Shown here: positions 1 to 10,462 of the stretch, one piece after another
How the letters are laid out: the number at the start of each line of letters is the position of its first letter
How positions within the stretch are numbered: the stretch's first letter is position 1
Assembly: GCA_013285705.1 (NCBI GenBank)
Contig: JABDHA010000002.1
Span: 30,146 to 94,145 of the forward strand
Source of the DNA: Acidobacteriota bacterium
GTDB lineage: Bacteria; Acidobacteriota; Terriglobia; Terriglobales; Acidobacteriaceae
Direction of reading: 5' to 3'
Length of the DNA: 64,000 bases
Translations under genes and position numbers: made by a program
The notes under the pieces: generated by a model
Told to the model about the DNA's origin: nothing
What the model saw: only the letters and a program-made list of their open reading frames with translations
The model's database searches: none

Positions 1-8
1 AACCTCGG

Positions 9-1370
9 CTAGCTCACCTCCCAGATGAGCTTGGCATTGGTAAGTTCACGAGCGCCCAACGCTCCCAGTTCACGACCAAAACCGGAGCTTTTTACTCCGC
101 CGAAAGGCGCACGCGGGTCCGATCGCACGAAATCATTGATGAATACCGCGCCTGCTTCGAGCTGCGCCGCAACAGAGTTCGCGCGCGCAGGGTCCTGGCT
201 CCATACGGATGCACCAAGCCCGAAATCGCTGTCGTTTGCAAGCTTGACTGCTTCGTCTTCCGTCTTGAAGGTGAAGACCAGCGCGACCGGGCCGAAAAAC
301 TCTTCCCGCGCAACCGCCGCATCGTATGGCAGACCGGCAAGCACGGTCGGGGCAAAAAAATTACCCGGCCCGGCCAGCGATTTACCACCAAGCAGCACAC
401 GCGCCCCGGCTGCAACTGCATCCCGCACCTGACGCTCCGACGTATCGCGTAAATCTCTACGCGCCAAAGGTCCCAGCTTGGTGTCCGCAAGCAGCGGGTC
501 GCCAACTTTCAATGCCCCAGCCTGTTCAACGAAGGCCTTAGTGAATGCATCGGCAACCGGCTCGGCGATAAGAAAACGCTTTGCCGCAATGCAGCTCTGC
601 GCATTATTCGAGTAGCGTGAGGTCACGCCCAGCTGCACAGCTTTCGCGATATCGGCATCTTCCAGCACAATGAACGGATCGGATCCACCGAGCTCGAGCA
701 CTGTCTTCTTGCCATGAAGACCGGCCAGCTGTGCAACGGCGCGTCCGGCTCGCACACTGCCCGTTACGGTCACGGCGCGTATACGCGTATCGGCGATAAT
801 GTCCGCTGCCACTTCACGCTGCACCGATAGATTGACATAGATCCCCTCGGGGCCGCCTGCATCCTGCACCAGTTGTTCCAGTGCCAGCGCACATCCCTGG
901 ACACTCTCGGCATGCTTCACGATGACTGTATTTCCAACCAACGCAGCAGGAATGAAGAAACGCAGGACCTGCCAAAAAGGAAGGTTCCAGGGCATCACCG
1001 CAAAAATAGGGCCTAGGGACTGATATACGACACGGCCCGGCGTACCAGGGATGGTCTCGGGCTGAATGTAAGCCGCGCCATCCTCGGCAAAATGCCGTGC
1101 TCCCATCGCAGCCTTCTTCACCTCGCCACGCGCCTCTCCAATGGGCTTTCCCATCTCAAGCGTAATCAGCCGCGCATATTCCTCAACGCGCTCTTCCAAC
1201 AGGCCGGCGAGGCGAAGGAGAAAAGCTGTTCGCTCGGAAAGCGGAGTCCGGGACCAGCGCAACCAGCCGTCCCAGGCGCGTTGAAGACGGATATCGACCT
1301 CTCGCGCATCATGCTCCGGATATGTGCCTAACAGTTCGCCCGTAGTGGGATTGATCGACTCGAAAGACAT
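9..1370 (-). CDS. NAD(P)-dependent aldehyde dehydrogenase (succinate-semialdehyde dehydrogenase-like)
   Basis: 453 aa ORF with MPWNLPFWQ, TVTGSVRAGR, VLELGGSDPFIVLEDAD and NNAQSCIAAKRF motifs of the ALDH superfamily. Confidence 0.93.
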   Translation of the reverse strand: MSFESINPTTGELLGTYPEHDAREVDIRLQRAWDGWLRWSRTPLSERTAFLLRLAGLLEERVEEYARLITLEMGKPIGEARGEVKKAAMGARHFAEDGAAYIQPETIPGTPGRVVYQSLGPIFAVMPWNLPFWQVLRFFIPAALVGNTVIVKHAESVQGCALALEQLVQDAGGPEGIYVNLSVQREVAADIIADTRIRAVTVTGSVRAGRAVAQLAGLHGKKTVLELGGSDPFIVLEDADIAKAVQLGVTSRYSNNAQSCIAAKRFLIAEPVADAFTKAFVEQAGALKVGDPLLADTKLGPLARRDLRDTSERQVRDAVAAGARVLLGGKSLAGPGNFFAPTVLAGLPYDAAVAREEFFGPVALVFTFKTEDEAVKLANDSDFGLGASVWSQDPARANSVAAQLEAGAVFINDFVRSDPRAPFGGVKSSGFGRELGALGARELTNAKLIWEVS

Positions 1371-1376
1371 AGTGTC

Positions 1377-2231
1377 TTATTCTCCTTTGGCAGATTTTTC
1401 CTGCAGATGACATGTCGCGAGGAAGCGTTCAGCGCAGGTGGCAAGCACTTCCTCGCCGGGGCGCTTCCACCAGTTTTCAGATGAGAAGATCTCGACTTCC
1501 TGCGGTCCACGATATCCGGCCTTTTCCATCGCAACACGGATTGCTCTGAGATCGATGATGCCGTCACCCATCATGCCGCGGTCGAGCAAAAGATCGCGCG
1601 TGGGGACCAGCCAGTCGCAGATGTGGTGAGCAAAAATGCGTCCACTGGCTCCTGCCCGCGCGATCTGCGCATAAAGCTTCGGGTCCCACCAAACGTGGTA
1701 CATATCGATCGCGACGCCGACTCCGTCTCCCAACAGGTCGCAAACATCGAGTGCCTGCTCGAGTGTATTGATACAGGCTCGATCAGCCGCATACATAGGG
1801 TGCAAAGGCTCGATGGCAAGCGGCATACGATTTTCCCGGGCATAAGGAAGGATGGCGGCAAGACCATCGGCCACCATCTCACGCGCAGCCGGAAGATTTT
1901 TTGATCCTTTGGGCAATCCTCCCACCACCAGAACCAGGCAATCCGCCTGGATAGCGGCCGCTTCATCGATTGCGCGCTTGTTATCGTCGATGGCAGCTGC
2001 AAGACCGGCTTTATCGGTGGCAGGAAACATGCCTCCACGGCAAAGACCGGTGACCCGCATGTTATTCGTGCGCACGATGGAAGCCGCTTCTTTCAAACCC
2101 GTGGTTTGTACCTGATCGCGCCAGGGAGCAATTGCCGTAATTCCCTGAGCGAGACACGCATCCACCGCCTGAGCCATGGTGTACTGCGGACGCACCGTCG
2201 CCAGATTGATGGACAAGTCGCCGATGCTCAC
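1377..2231 (-). CDS. sugar phosphate isomerase/epimerase (xylose isomerase-like TIM barrel)
   Basis: 284 aa ORF; VLVVGGLPKGSKNL, AIEPLHPMYAADRA, GVAIDMYHVWWDP, QEVEIFSSENWW; 4-bp overlap with upstream gene. Confidence 0.88.
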   Translation of the reverse strand: MSIGDLSINLATVRPQYTMAQAVDACLAQGITAIAPWRDQVQTTGLKEAASIVRTNNMRVTGLCRGGMFPATDKAGLAAAIDDNKRAIDEAAAIQADCLVLVVGGLPKGSKNLPAAREMVADGLAAILPYARENRMPLAIEPLHPMYAADRACINTLEQALDVCDLLGDGVGVAIDMYHVWWDPKLYAQIARAGASGRIFAHHICDWLVPTRDLLLDRGMMGDGIIDLRAIRVAMEKAGYRGPQEVEIFSSENWWKRPGEEVLATCAERFLATCHLQEKSAKGE

Positions 2232-3400
2232 GCGATGCCCCCGACAGCCAGCACTTGCCGCATCCGCTGAGCGGCGAGGTCGGGATCGCGCAACACACGG
2301 GCGTTGTCCGCGAGGCGAAACAGTTCGGCAAGATGAACGAGTGAGCGAGCGCTCTGCTGACCACCCAGCATCATGAAATGGTCCTGCAGGCCATTGAGAT
2401 ATGCAAGAAAGACCACACCTGTTTTATAAAAGCGCGTAGGCGCCTTGAAGATATGCCGCGACAACGGCACGGTCGGCGCAAGTATGGAATGAAAACCAGA
2501 CTCGTTTCCCACGCCAAGCTGTGCCAGGGCGGCAGAGGCTGCGGGCGCAATCGCATCGAAGATACCTAAGAGCGCATGTGAGTGGCCCTGCTCGTCTCCT
2601 GCAATCAGCTCTGCATAGTTGAAGTCGTCTCCGGTATACATGCGAACGCCAGCAGCGAGACGGCGACGCATGATGATCTCTTTCTCTGCAGACAAAAGCG
2701 AGATCTTCACACCGTCGATTTTGTCAGCGTGGCTGTTGATGATATCGACGCTTACATCCATCGCAGCCATGTGGTCGTCTGCGCCCCAATAACCTTTTAG
2801 CGCCGGATCGAACATCTCTCCCAGCCAGTGCAGGATCACAGGCTCTTTCATTTGGCGCAAAATCCTGTCATAGACGCGCTGGTAATCTTCCGGCGATTGC
2901 GCGGCGGCGACCAGGGCGCGGCTTGCCATCAGAATGATCCGGCCTCCAAGCTTCTCGACAACTTCCACCTGCTCCTCATAGGCACGGACGACATCATCGA
3001 CAGTAACGCTGCTGCAAACGGGCAGATGATCGGTACCAACGCCGCAGGCAATGAGGGCGTCTGGTCGAGCTCGCGCAGCTTCGAGGGAGTGCCTGATCAG
3101 CTCTTGCGCACCGCTCCAATTCAAGCCCATTCCCCGTTGCGCTGTATCCATTGCTTCGGCCACGCCGAGGCCCATGTCCCATAAATAATTGCGAAAAGCG
3201 ATGGTACGCTCCCAGTCGATGCTCTGGTCAAGCCAAGGATCGTCATCCGCTAGAGGATTCGCAACCACATGGGCTGCCGAATACGCGACACGATTGAATC
3301 GCGGCGGTGCGGAGAAATCCAGCGGCGGCAGCGGGCTGTTCGTAATGGTGTAGGCTTCCAGTTCCCCGTTGTTCGTTGGCAAATTGAGCGCCGGCATCAT
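2228..3400 (-). CDS. dihydrodipicolinate synthase-like protein (DUF993 family)
   Basis: 390 aa ORF; overall look of DUF993 TIM-barrel proteins; same operon. Confidence 0.75.
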   Translation of the reverse strand: MMPALNLPTNNGELEAYTITNSPLPPLDFSAPPRFNRVAYSAAHVVANPLADDDPWLDQSIDWERTIAFRNYLWDMGLGVAEAMDTAQRGMGLNWSGAQELIRHSLEAARARPDALIACGVGTDHLPVCSSVTVDDVVRAYEEQVEVVEKLGGRIILMASRALVAAAQSPEDYQRVYDRILRQMKEPVILHWLGEMFDPALKGYWGADDHMAAMDVSVDIINSHADKIDGVKISLLSAEKEIIMRRRLAAGVRMYTGDDFNYAELIAGDEQGHSHALLGIFDAIAPAASAALAQLGVGNESGFHSILAPTVPLSRHIFKAPTRFYKTGVVFLAYLNGLQDHFMMLGGQQSARSLVHLAELFRLADNARVLRDPDLAAQRMRQVLAVGGIA

Positions 3401-3403
3401 CGC

Positions 3404-4582
3404 CTATACCGCTCTCTCTGCCGCATCTAACGACAACGGAGGCACGTCCAGCCAACGCCGCTCAGACCAACTCTTAAGGCCAAGCTCCGCTAATTGCACG
3501 CCTTTAGCGCCTTCCAGCAGATTGAAGCGCCACGGAGTGTCCGCTGCTACGTGACGAATGAACTCCTCCCACTGGAGCTTAAAACCGTTCTCGTAGACTT
3601 GATTGTTCGGTACCTCGTCCCATTGCTCCTCGAACTTCATCGTCTGTGGCTGGTCGGGGTTCCACACTGGGCGCGGCGTGTTCACGCGATGCTGCGTGTA
3701 ACAGCGGGTCAGGCCAGCCACCGCGGAACCGTGCGTTCCGTCCACTTGGAAAGTCACGAGGTCATCGCGTTTCACGCGCACAGCCCAGGAAGAATTGATC
3801 TGTGCGATCACGCCGTCCTGCAGCTGGAAGGTCGCATAGGCCGCATCGTCGGCATCTGCCTTGTAGGCATTCCCCTGTTCATCGAAGCGATTCGCAATAT
3901 GGGTAGCGCCGACGCAACTGACTGCCTTTACCTCGCCGAACAGATTGTCCAGTACATAACGCCAGTGCGGCAGCATATCTAGAATGATGCCCCCGCCATC
4001 CGCTTTGCGGTAATTCCATGACGGACGTTGCGCCGCCTGCCAGTCGCCCTCGAAGACCCAATATCCGAACTCTCCGCGTACGGAGAGAATGCGTCCGAAG
4101 AAACCTGTGTCCTTCAGCATGCGAATCTTGCGCAAACCGGGCAGGTAAAGTTTGTCCTGCACCACACCGCTCTTTACACCATGTGCATGGGCAAGGCGTG
4201 CGAGCGACAAAGACTGTTCAAGCGTCTCAGAAAGCGGCTTTTCGCAGTAAATATGCTTTCCCGCTTCGATGGCGCGGCTCAGTAGCGCGGCACGCATCTG
4301 CGTCGAACCGGCATCAAAAAATATTGTGTCCTCCGGGTTAGCAAGCGCCGTCTCGACATCGTTAGCAACACGAGTAATGCCGTGACGATGGGCCAGCTCC
4401 CTTACCTTTTCTACGTTGCGGCCCACGAGAATCGGGTTCGGCATCATCCGGTCCCCGTTCGGTAGCGCCACGCCTCCCTGCTCTCGTATCGCCACGATCG
4501 AGCGAACAAGGTGCTGGTTGTAGCCCATGCGCCCGGTGACGCCATGCATAATGATGCCGATTTCCCTGGTAGACACTACCAC
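3404..4582 (-). CDS. Gfo/Idh/MocA family oxidoreductase
   Basis: 392 aa ORF; IIMHGVTGRMGYNQH Rossmann N-terminus, GKHIYCEKPLSETLEQSLSL EKP motif. Confidence 0.92.
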   Translation of the reverse strand: MVVSTREIGIIMHGVTGRMGYNQHLVRSIVAIREQGGVALPNGDRMMPNPILVGRNVEKVRELAHRHGITRVANDVETALANPEDTIFFDAGSTQMRAALLSRAIEAGKHIYCEKPLSETLEQSLSLARLAHAHGVKSGVVQDKLYLPGLRKIRMLKDTGFFGRILSVRGEFGYWVFEGDWQAAQRPSWNYRKADGGGIILDMLPHWRYVLDNLFGEVKAVSCVGATHIANRFDEQGNAYKADADDAAYATFQLQDGVIAQINSSWAVRVKRDDLVTFQVDGTHGSAVAGLTRCYTQHRVNTPRPVWNPDQPQTMKFEEQWDEVPNNQVYENGFKLQWEEFIRHVAADTPWRFNLLEGAKGVQLAELGLKSWSERRWLDVPPLSLDAAERAV

Positions 4583-4778
4583 CTCTTGTTTCTAACGTTT
4601 GTTGCAAAAGTTTTACCGTTAATCATCCATGCTGTGCTGAGCGCCTGTCAAGCATACGTGAACATACAGCCTTCCGGACCCATCCCGGGAATCATGGGAT
4701 CGCCCTATAGAGCTCTCCCACTTCGTGGATCGCAGGCCACTGATGACCCTGCCGAATGGGTAATGGCCGTGGACAGAA

Positions 4779-6023
4779 TCAAATGCGGAGAAAGATTTTG
4801 TTGCGGTACATCCAGAACAGAATGAGCCAGTAAACCAGCATCACCGCCATGCCAAGCATTAGCGGCTCAAGCGCTGACCCAAAAATCTGAAAGACTCTGT
4901 AGCCGAGATTGATGTGAAAGCTGCTGACGATGAAGTTTTCCCATAGATGCGTAATCAGGTATGCCGCAATGGAATTCATACCGACCACAACCAGAGGAAA
5001 TGCCCATCGGCGGTAATTCTTCACATCGATGATCCACGAAAATGCCACGAGGAAAAAGAAGCAGATGCCGCCACTAAAGAGCGTCCAACTGGGAGTCCAC
5101 ACACGTTTCACGATGGGACAGATCCCTGTGAAATGAAAAAATAAAGCAGCGGAGAACAGAATCAGTCCGGCGACGAAGAATCGCCGGAGCGGTATGCGGG
5201 GTGCTGCAGCGCGGAACCACTGACCAGCCATGAGACCGAGCAGCATTGTGCCGAGTGTAGGAATGAAGCTCAGCGTAAGATAACCACCGTCATTAAAAAG
5301 GAAGGGCGACGTACGGGGAAATAAATTCAGGAACCACACGTCGAAGGCTTGGCCGAGGTTGCTGTTCTTGTTCCAGTGTGAAGCAAAGCCAGTGAAGTTA
5401 TGGTGCCAGCCCACGGGAACGCCAACTGACGCGTAGTCGAAATTCGGACCAGGCGCAGGATAGAGAGCCCAGGCCAGCCAGTATCCGAAGAGGATGACGG
5501 CGAACGCGGTCCATTGCCATTTCGGGCGACAGAATGCCAGCAGGAAGGCGACGGTGTAGCCAAGCCCGATCTGCGTAAGCGTATCTTCAAAAGTGAAATA
5601 GGTTTGCGTGCTATGCGTGGAGCGGAGAAAGATTCCCAGTGCAATGAGCAGCAGGCTTCTCCATATCGTATGCAGGAGCAGATGGCCGAAGCTCTGCCCT
5701 TTGCGCATGCGGCTGTGAATGGAATAAGGAAGCGCCACACCCACAAGAAATGTGAATGACGGCTGGATCGTGTCATGCAGGCCGAGGCCGGCCCATTCTA
5801 CGTGTGTCTGGTTGTATGCAAGCACTCGCCAAAACAGACTGCCAGGGTAGGAGTGGGCGATAGTGGCAAAGTTCAGGACCTCGCCCATCATGAGCAGCAT
5901 GACCAGTCCACGATAGGCGTCGACAGCGACATTGCGCCTGGGCGCCTGCACTGCAACGGCCTCAACTGAAGCACTTGCGACTATCGGAGGATATTCTGCG
6001 CTGACTATAGATGACATGATCAC
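4779..6023 (-). CDS. membrane protein, heparan-alpha-glucosaminide N-acetyltransferase-like (DUF5009 type)
   Basis: 414 aa polytopic ORF; VDAYRGLVMLLMMGEVL, FTFLVGVALPYSIHSR. Confidence 0.8.
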   Translation of the reverse strand: MIMSSIVSAEYPPIVASASVEAVAVQAPRRNVAVDAYRGLVMLLMMGEVLNFATIAHSYPGSLFWRVLAYNQTHVEWAGLGLHDTIQPSFTFLVGVALPYSIHSRMRKGQSFGHLLLHTIWRSLLLIALGIFLRSTHSTQTYFTFEDTLTQIGLGYTVAFLLAFCRPKWQWTAFAVILFGYWLAWALYPAPGPNFDYASVGVPVGWHHNFTGFASHWNKNSNLGQAFDVWFLNLFPRTSPFLFNDGGYLTLSFIPTLGTMLLGLMAGQWFRAAAPRIPLRRFFVAGLILFSAALFFHFTGICPIVKRVWTPSWTLFSGGICFFFLVAFSWIIDVKNYRRWAFPLVVVGMNSIAAYLITHLWENFIVSSFHINLGYRVFQIFGSALEPLMLGMAVMLVYWLILFWMYRNKIFLRI

Positions 6024-6536
6024 CTCTCCATGGATGAATCAGCTGACTTCGCGATGGGATAGCAGGTCTTTCGATTTCTTACGAATGCTCTGGATTTCGG
6101 ATGATAGTACATAACCCGTGCGCCTTCCGCAAGAGAATCATGAAATCCTGGAAGTAAGTCACGTGATGGGAGAGGATGTCTGCAATCCTGTGTTAGATCG
6201 GAATCTGTGGAGGACAAAGGAACTTGCAGGTGTGCGGTCTTCAGTTGACAGAGGAGAAGGCCTGCTTCTAAACCACCGGGTACTACGCGAAATCATACGC
6301 AATCATTCGTAACATAAGTTGTCGCGATCCAATGTAGAGGAAAATGCGATTCCGATCCACGACTGAAACAGAATTTCTCGCCGATTGACGGGTGAACACG
6401 GAACAACGCATAGACGAAACGTCTCTCATCTCGCTCTTTTCATACCCTCAGCAACAACCTCTTCAGCTTCAACGCCTTCTATATGAACAGCAAGATTGGA
6501 CCTTACCATCCGCTCCACACGATATATTAAATATTC

Positions 6537-7835
6537 ATGAGTGCCCGCTTACCAATAGAAGAAAGCACCTCCATAACCAGGAAAAATTTCCCCTCCTCTT
6601 CGGGACAGATGTTTCAGGACTATTTCGCCCGTGAGCGCGAAGACAGCTACAAAAAGCATGACCTCATCGATGCCCGGGCGCGAAGGCTGTTTGAGAATAC
6701 GGCACTAGCCTGTTCCCTGGATGCCTATCCGTTTCAAGCTCCATTGAGCACCAAATCAGGGCCTGAAGTGGAGATGGATGGTCACAGGATGTTGATGCTG
6801 TCGTCCTACGATTACCTGGGACTCATCGGGGATCGCCGTGTCGATGAAGCGGCCATTGCGGCGGTACGGAAATACGGTACAGGAACAGGGGGCGTTCGCC
6901 TGTTGACGGGAACGCTGGATCTCCATCAGGAGATGGAACAAGCACTTGCTGAGTTCAAGGGGACAGATGCGGCGATCACCTTCACTTCAGGATACGCGGC
7001 CAATCTGGCGGTGATCAGCGCTCTATTGGGGCCTGCCGATCGCGTCATTGCCGATGCACTCTCACACAGAAGCTTGATGGACGCATGCCGCCTGGCCGGA
7101 GTTCAGGTCCAAAGATTCAATCACAACGATCCGGCCTCTCTCCGGTATCAGTTGGAAAACGGACCAGAGGCCAACCGCACACTCATCATTTCCGATGGGG
7201 TGTTTTCCATGGATGGTGATATCGCCTGCCTTCCAGAACTGATTGCGCTGAAGAAAGAGTTTGACTGCTTTCTGCTGATGGATGAGTCGCATGCGAGCGG
7301 TGTGCTGGGCCGGCATGGCCGGGGAACCGACGAACACTTCAACATTCCGACAGCGGAGATTGATATCTGGACCGGTTCGCTGGCCAAGGCAATCCCTTCG
7401 AATGGCGGATTTGTAGCCGTTTCGCAACGGCTGGCGATCTTCCTGCAACATGCTTCCGCTCCTTTTATTTTTTCGGGCGCGATGGCAGCCCCGGCGGCTG
7501 CGGCGGTTTTGGAAACACTGAAGATTCTGAAAGAGGAGCCCGAGCGAGTCGCCCGGTTGCAGGCAAATGCGACGTTTCTACGCGAGGGCTTGCAAAGCCT
7601 CGGATACGACATCGGGTTATCGCAAACGTCAGTGATTCCGGTGATGCTTCATGACGATGCGAAAACGGCATTTTTTGCCCGAAAGCTGCGCGATCACGGA
7701 GTCCTTGTCTCGCCGGTGCTCTTTCCAGCAGTCGCGCAGGGCGCAGCCCGATTGCGCCTGTGCACCACAGCGGCCCATACACAAGACCACCTCCAATTTG
7801 CTCTGGACGTTTTTGCGAAGATGCGGAACGACTAA
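6537..7835 (+). CDS. PLP-dependent alpha-oxoamine synthase (8-amino-7-oxononanoate synthase / serine palmitoyltransferase family)
   Basis: 432 aa ORF; SSYDYLGL, YGTGTGGVRLLTGT, LLMDESHASGVLGRHGRG, GSLAKAIPSNGG (PLP Lys). True start may be internal (Met at 6609). Confidence 0.88.
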   Translation: MSARLPIEESTSITRKNFPSSSGQMFQDYFAREREDSYKKHDLIDARARRLFENTALACSLDAYPFQAPLSTKSGPEVEMDGHRMLMLSSYDYLGLIGDRRVDEAAIAAVRKYGTGTGGVRLLTGTLDLHQEMEQALAEFKGTDAAITFTSGYAANLAVISALLGPADRVIADALSHRSLMDACRLAGVQVQRFNHNDPASLRYQLENGPEANRTLIISDGVFSMDGDIACLPELIALKKEFDCFLLMDESHASGVLGRHGRGTDEHFNIPTAEIDIWTGSLAKAIPSNGGFVAVSQRLAIFLQHASAPFIFSGAMAAPAAAAVLETLKILKEEPERVARLQANATFLREGLQSLGYDIGLSQTSVIPVMLHDDAKTAFFARKLRDHGVLVSPVLFPAVAQGAARLRLCTTAAHTQDHLQFALDVFAKMRND

Positions 7836-7838
7836 TCA

Positions 7839-8831
7839 ATGCCCGTATTCGTCACCGGAGCCAGTGGATTTCTGGGTGGCCGGCTCACGGAAATGCTCGC
7901 GCTCGCAGGGGAGCAGGTAACGGTACTGGCCCGGCCTACCTCCGACCTGCGGCATCTTTCCGGGCTCGCAGGGGTTCGGGTGGTGCTTGGAGATCTCACA
8001 GAGAACGCCGCGGTCGCGGAAGCCGCGCGCGGAGCCACACACATCTTTCATTGTGCGGCAACTTCTACCGACTGGGCGCCCATGGAGGTGTTTCTCCAGA
8101 GCAATGTGACGGGGACAGAGACATTGTTGGCTGCGGCGCAGCAAGTTCCCTGCCTGGAGCGCTTCATTCATGTCAGCACGACCGATGTTTATGGATATCC
8201 AGCGATTCCCTGCCCCGAGACAGGAGCGCTCCTGGACGTGGGTTTGCCGTACAACCGGACAAAGATCCTGGCAGAACAGACGGTGTGGCAAAGCTCACGG
8301 AATAGACTGCCGGTAACGGTCGTTCGACCGGCAACGATCTACGGTCCGCGCGGGAAAGCGTTTGTCAAAGATATCGCAGACCTGTTGCGGGTTCGTCAGA
8401 TGGTACATATCGGGGGTGGACAGGCGAGGGGTGGCTTTCTATATGTCGATAACGCTGTGGACGCGATGATCGCGGCAGCGCGTAGTCCGCAGACTGAGGG
8501 ACAGGCTTACAACCTGACAGACGGTACAGGAGTGAACTGGAAAATGTATGTAGCAGCGCTGGCCGACGGGCTGGGTTGCAAGCCGCCGTGGATCAATCTT
8601 CCCTATCGTGCTGCGATGGCCATTGCAAGCGCAATGGAAGCTCCGTACCACTGCTTCAGGAAGCTCCCGGGGCGGCCGATGCTTACACGCCACGCAGTCT
8701 CTCTGCTGGGGCGGGATCAGGAGTTCCCCAGCGACAAGGCGCGCGTGGAATTCGGCTTTACTCCACGGGTGTCCTTCGAGGAAGGAATATCCAGGTCCCT
8801 GGCGTGGCTAAAGGGCTTGAACCCAGCTTAA
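7839..8831 (+). CDS. NAD-dependent epimerase/dehydratase (extended SDR; candidate ketosphinganine/ceramide reductase-like)
   Basis: 330 aa; VTGASGFLGGRL, STTDVYGYP, PYNRTKILAE, VVRPATIYGPRG; starts 3 bp after upstream gene. Confidence 0.88.
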   Translation: MPVFVTGASGFLGGRLTEMLALAGEQVTVLARPTSDLRHLSGLAGVRVVLGDLTENAAVAEAARGATHIFHCAATSTDWAPMEVFLQSNVTGTETLLAAAQQVPCLERFIHVSTTDVYGYPAIPCPETGALLDVGLPYNRTKILAEQTVWQSSRNRLPVTVVRPATIYGPRGKAFVKDIADLLRVRQMVHIGGGQARGGFLYVDNAVDAMIAAARSPQTEGQAYNLTDGTGVNWKMYVAALADGLGCKPPWINLPYRAAMAIASAMEAPYHCFRKLPGRPMLTRHAVSLLGRDQEFPSDKARVEFGFTPRVSFEEGISRSLAWLKGLNPA

Positions 8832-10039
8832 GGAAAAACCTTGAAGGCGAGCGAGGCATTCAGGCCGCCGAAGGCGAACGAGTTCGAAAGGCAAGCCTCT
8901 ACCTGCGTTAATCGCGCCTGATTGGGAATAACGTCAAGGTCACAGCAAGGATCGGCGGTGAGGTAGTTTGCAGTGGGTGGCAACGCCCCATGCTTGAGGC
9001 TAAGGGTGCTGACGACGGCCTCAAGAGCACTGCTGGCGCCCAGGGCATGACCGTGCATGGATTTCGTGGAGCTGATCGCAAGCTTGTCAGCATGCGGGCC
9101 GAAGACATTACGGATGGCAGCAGTTTCGATGCGGTCGTTGGCCTCCGTCGCTGTTCCGTGGGCGTTTATATAGCCAATCTGCTCAGGCGCCAACCCGGCG
9201 TCGCTAAGAGCGAGGCGCATGGCACGACTGGGTCCGGTGGCGACAGGCTGCGTGATGTGACTTGCATCCGCGGACATGCCGAAGCCGATAATCTCAGCAA
9301 GAGGATGCGCGCCGCGGGCAAGGGCGCTATCGAGGGGTTCAAGCACGAGCATGGCGGCGCCTTCGCCCAGAATCATGCCACTGCGCTCGGCGGAAAATGG
9401 GCGGCAGGTGTCTTTGCTGATCACTCGCATCGCCTCCCATGCCTTGAGACCGCCAATAAAAAAAGGAGCTTCGCTGCCTCCGGCAATCGCCAGCGGAGCG
9501 GCTCCGGAACGGACCATCCAGAAGGCCTGGCCAATCGCGTGGGCGGAAGAGGCGCAGGCGGTAGAAATGGTATAGGCAGGCCCTTCAATGCCGTACTGCA
9601 TACAGATATGGCTCGCACCTGCGTTCCCCATACTGAGCGGAATGGTGAGAGGATGGACCCGGTTTTTATTGTTGTGAAAGAGTTCCCAATAGCCGCTGTC
9701 TTCGACCGCCCGCCCTCCAAGGCAGGATCCGGTAATGACTGCGGTAGTTTCGCGCAGGTTCGTCGTCCACTCTATGCCCGCTTCGGTAATGGCCTGGCGA
9801 ACGGCGACGACCGCGAATTGCGCAAAGCGCTCCATGAAGCCTATATCTCTGGCCTCGAAGTGCTCTTCTGGCTTGTATTCCCGTATTTCCGCAGCGTTCT
9901 TGAAGCGGACCTGCGAGGTGTCGACGCTGGTGATCTCTCGAATGGCGGAAGTGCCTGAAAGCAAAGCCTGCCAGAAGCTGGCAGTGCTGTTGCCGAGGGC
10001 GCTCACCACGCCGGTTCCGGTAATGACGACGCGGCGCAC
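8828..10039 (-). CDS. beta-ketoacyl-ACP synthase (KAS II/FabF-like)
   Basis: RRVVITGTGVVSALGNS, STACASSAHAIG (active Cys), NAHGTATEAND, STKSMHGHALGASSA; GTG start chosen at 10039 (track ORF extends to 10096). Confidence 0.93.
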   Translation of the reverse strand: MRRVVITGTGVVSALGNSTASFWQALLSGTSAIREITSVDTSQVRFKNAAEIREYKPEEHFEARDIGFMERFAQFAVVAVRQAITEAGIEWTTNLRETTAVITGSCLGGRAVEDSGYWELFHNNKNRVHPLTIPLSMGNAGASHICMQYGIEGPAYTISTACASSAHAIGQAFWMVRSGAAPLAIAGGSEAPFFIGGLKAWEAMRVISKDTCRPFSAERSGMILGEGAAMLVLEPLDSALARGAHPLAEIIGFGMSADASHITQPVATGPSRAMRLALSDAGLAPEQIGYINAHGTATEANDRIETAAIRNVFGPHADKLAISSTKSMHGHALGASSALEAVVSTLSLKHGALPPTANYLTADPCCDLDVIPNQARLTQVEACLSNSFAFGGLNASLAFKVFP

Positions 10040-10040
10040 G

Positions 10041-10307
10041 TTATTCAGTGGGCGAAGAATCTGTCTTCGCCTGGACCAGATGGGTGACACCTTCAATCAT
10101 TTCGTGAATGTTCTGGACCTGCTTGGCTTCCTCGTCGTTGATCTCGATGTCGAACTCGCTTTCAAGGTCAAAAAGGATGTTCAAGCGATCCAGCGAATCG
10201 ATCCCGAGGGATTCAAAGCTGCTGTCGGGATGCACATTCTCTATGGGCACACGTTTCGAGGTCGCAATAACCTTCAAAACTCTATCTTCGATGGTCAGGC
10301 CGGTCAA
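10041..10307 (-). CDS. acyl carrier protein
   Basis: 88 aa with phosphopantetheine site FESLGIDSLDRLNILFDLESEF. Confidence 0.93.
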   Translation of the reverse strand: MTGLTIEDRVLKVIATSKRVPIENVHPDSSFESLGIDSLDRLNILFDLESEFDIEINDEEAKQVQNIHEMIEGVTHLVQAKTDSSPTE

Positions 10308-10462
10308 TGTCAGGAATGGTCCTTGTACGCGATCAATACCGATCCACGTGGGTGCTTAGTCTCTCCAATTTTATCCTGATTTTCGCATCTGACTGAAATA
10401 AGACGATCCACTCCCCAAGAAATCTGACCTGCAGTCGCAAGATACAGTAAAGAGGCCGTCGG

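Noticed and set aside
8990-9958. 322-aa plus-strand ORF
   Set aside because: Antisense to a clear beta-ketoacyl synthase in high-GC DNA; no family features
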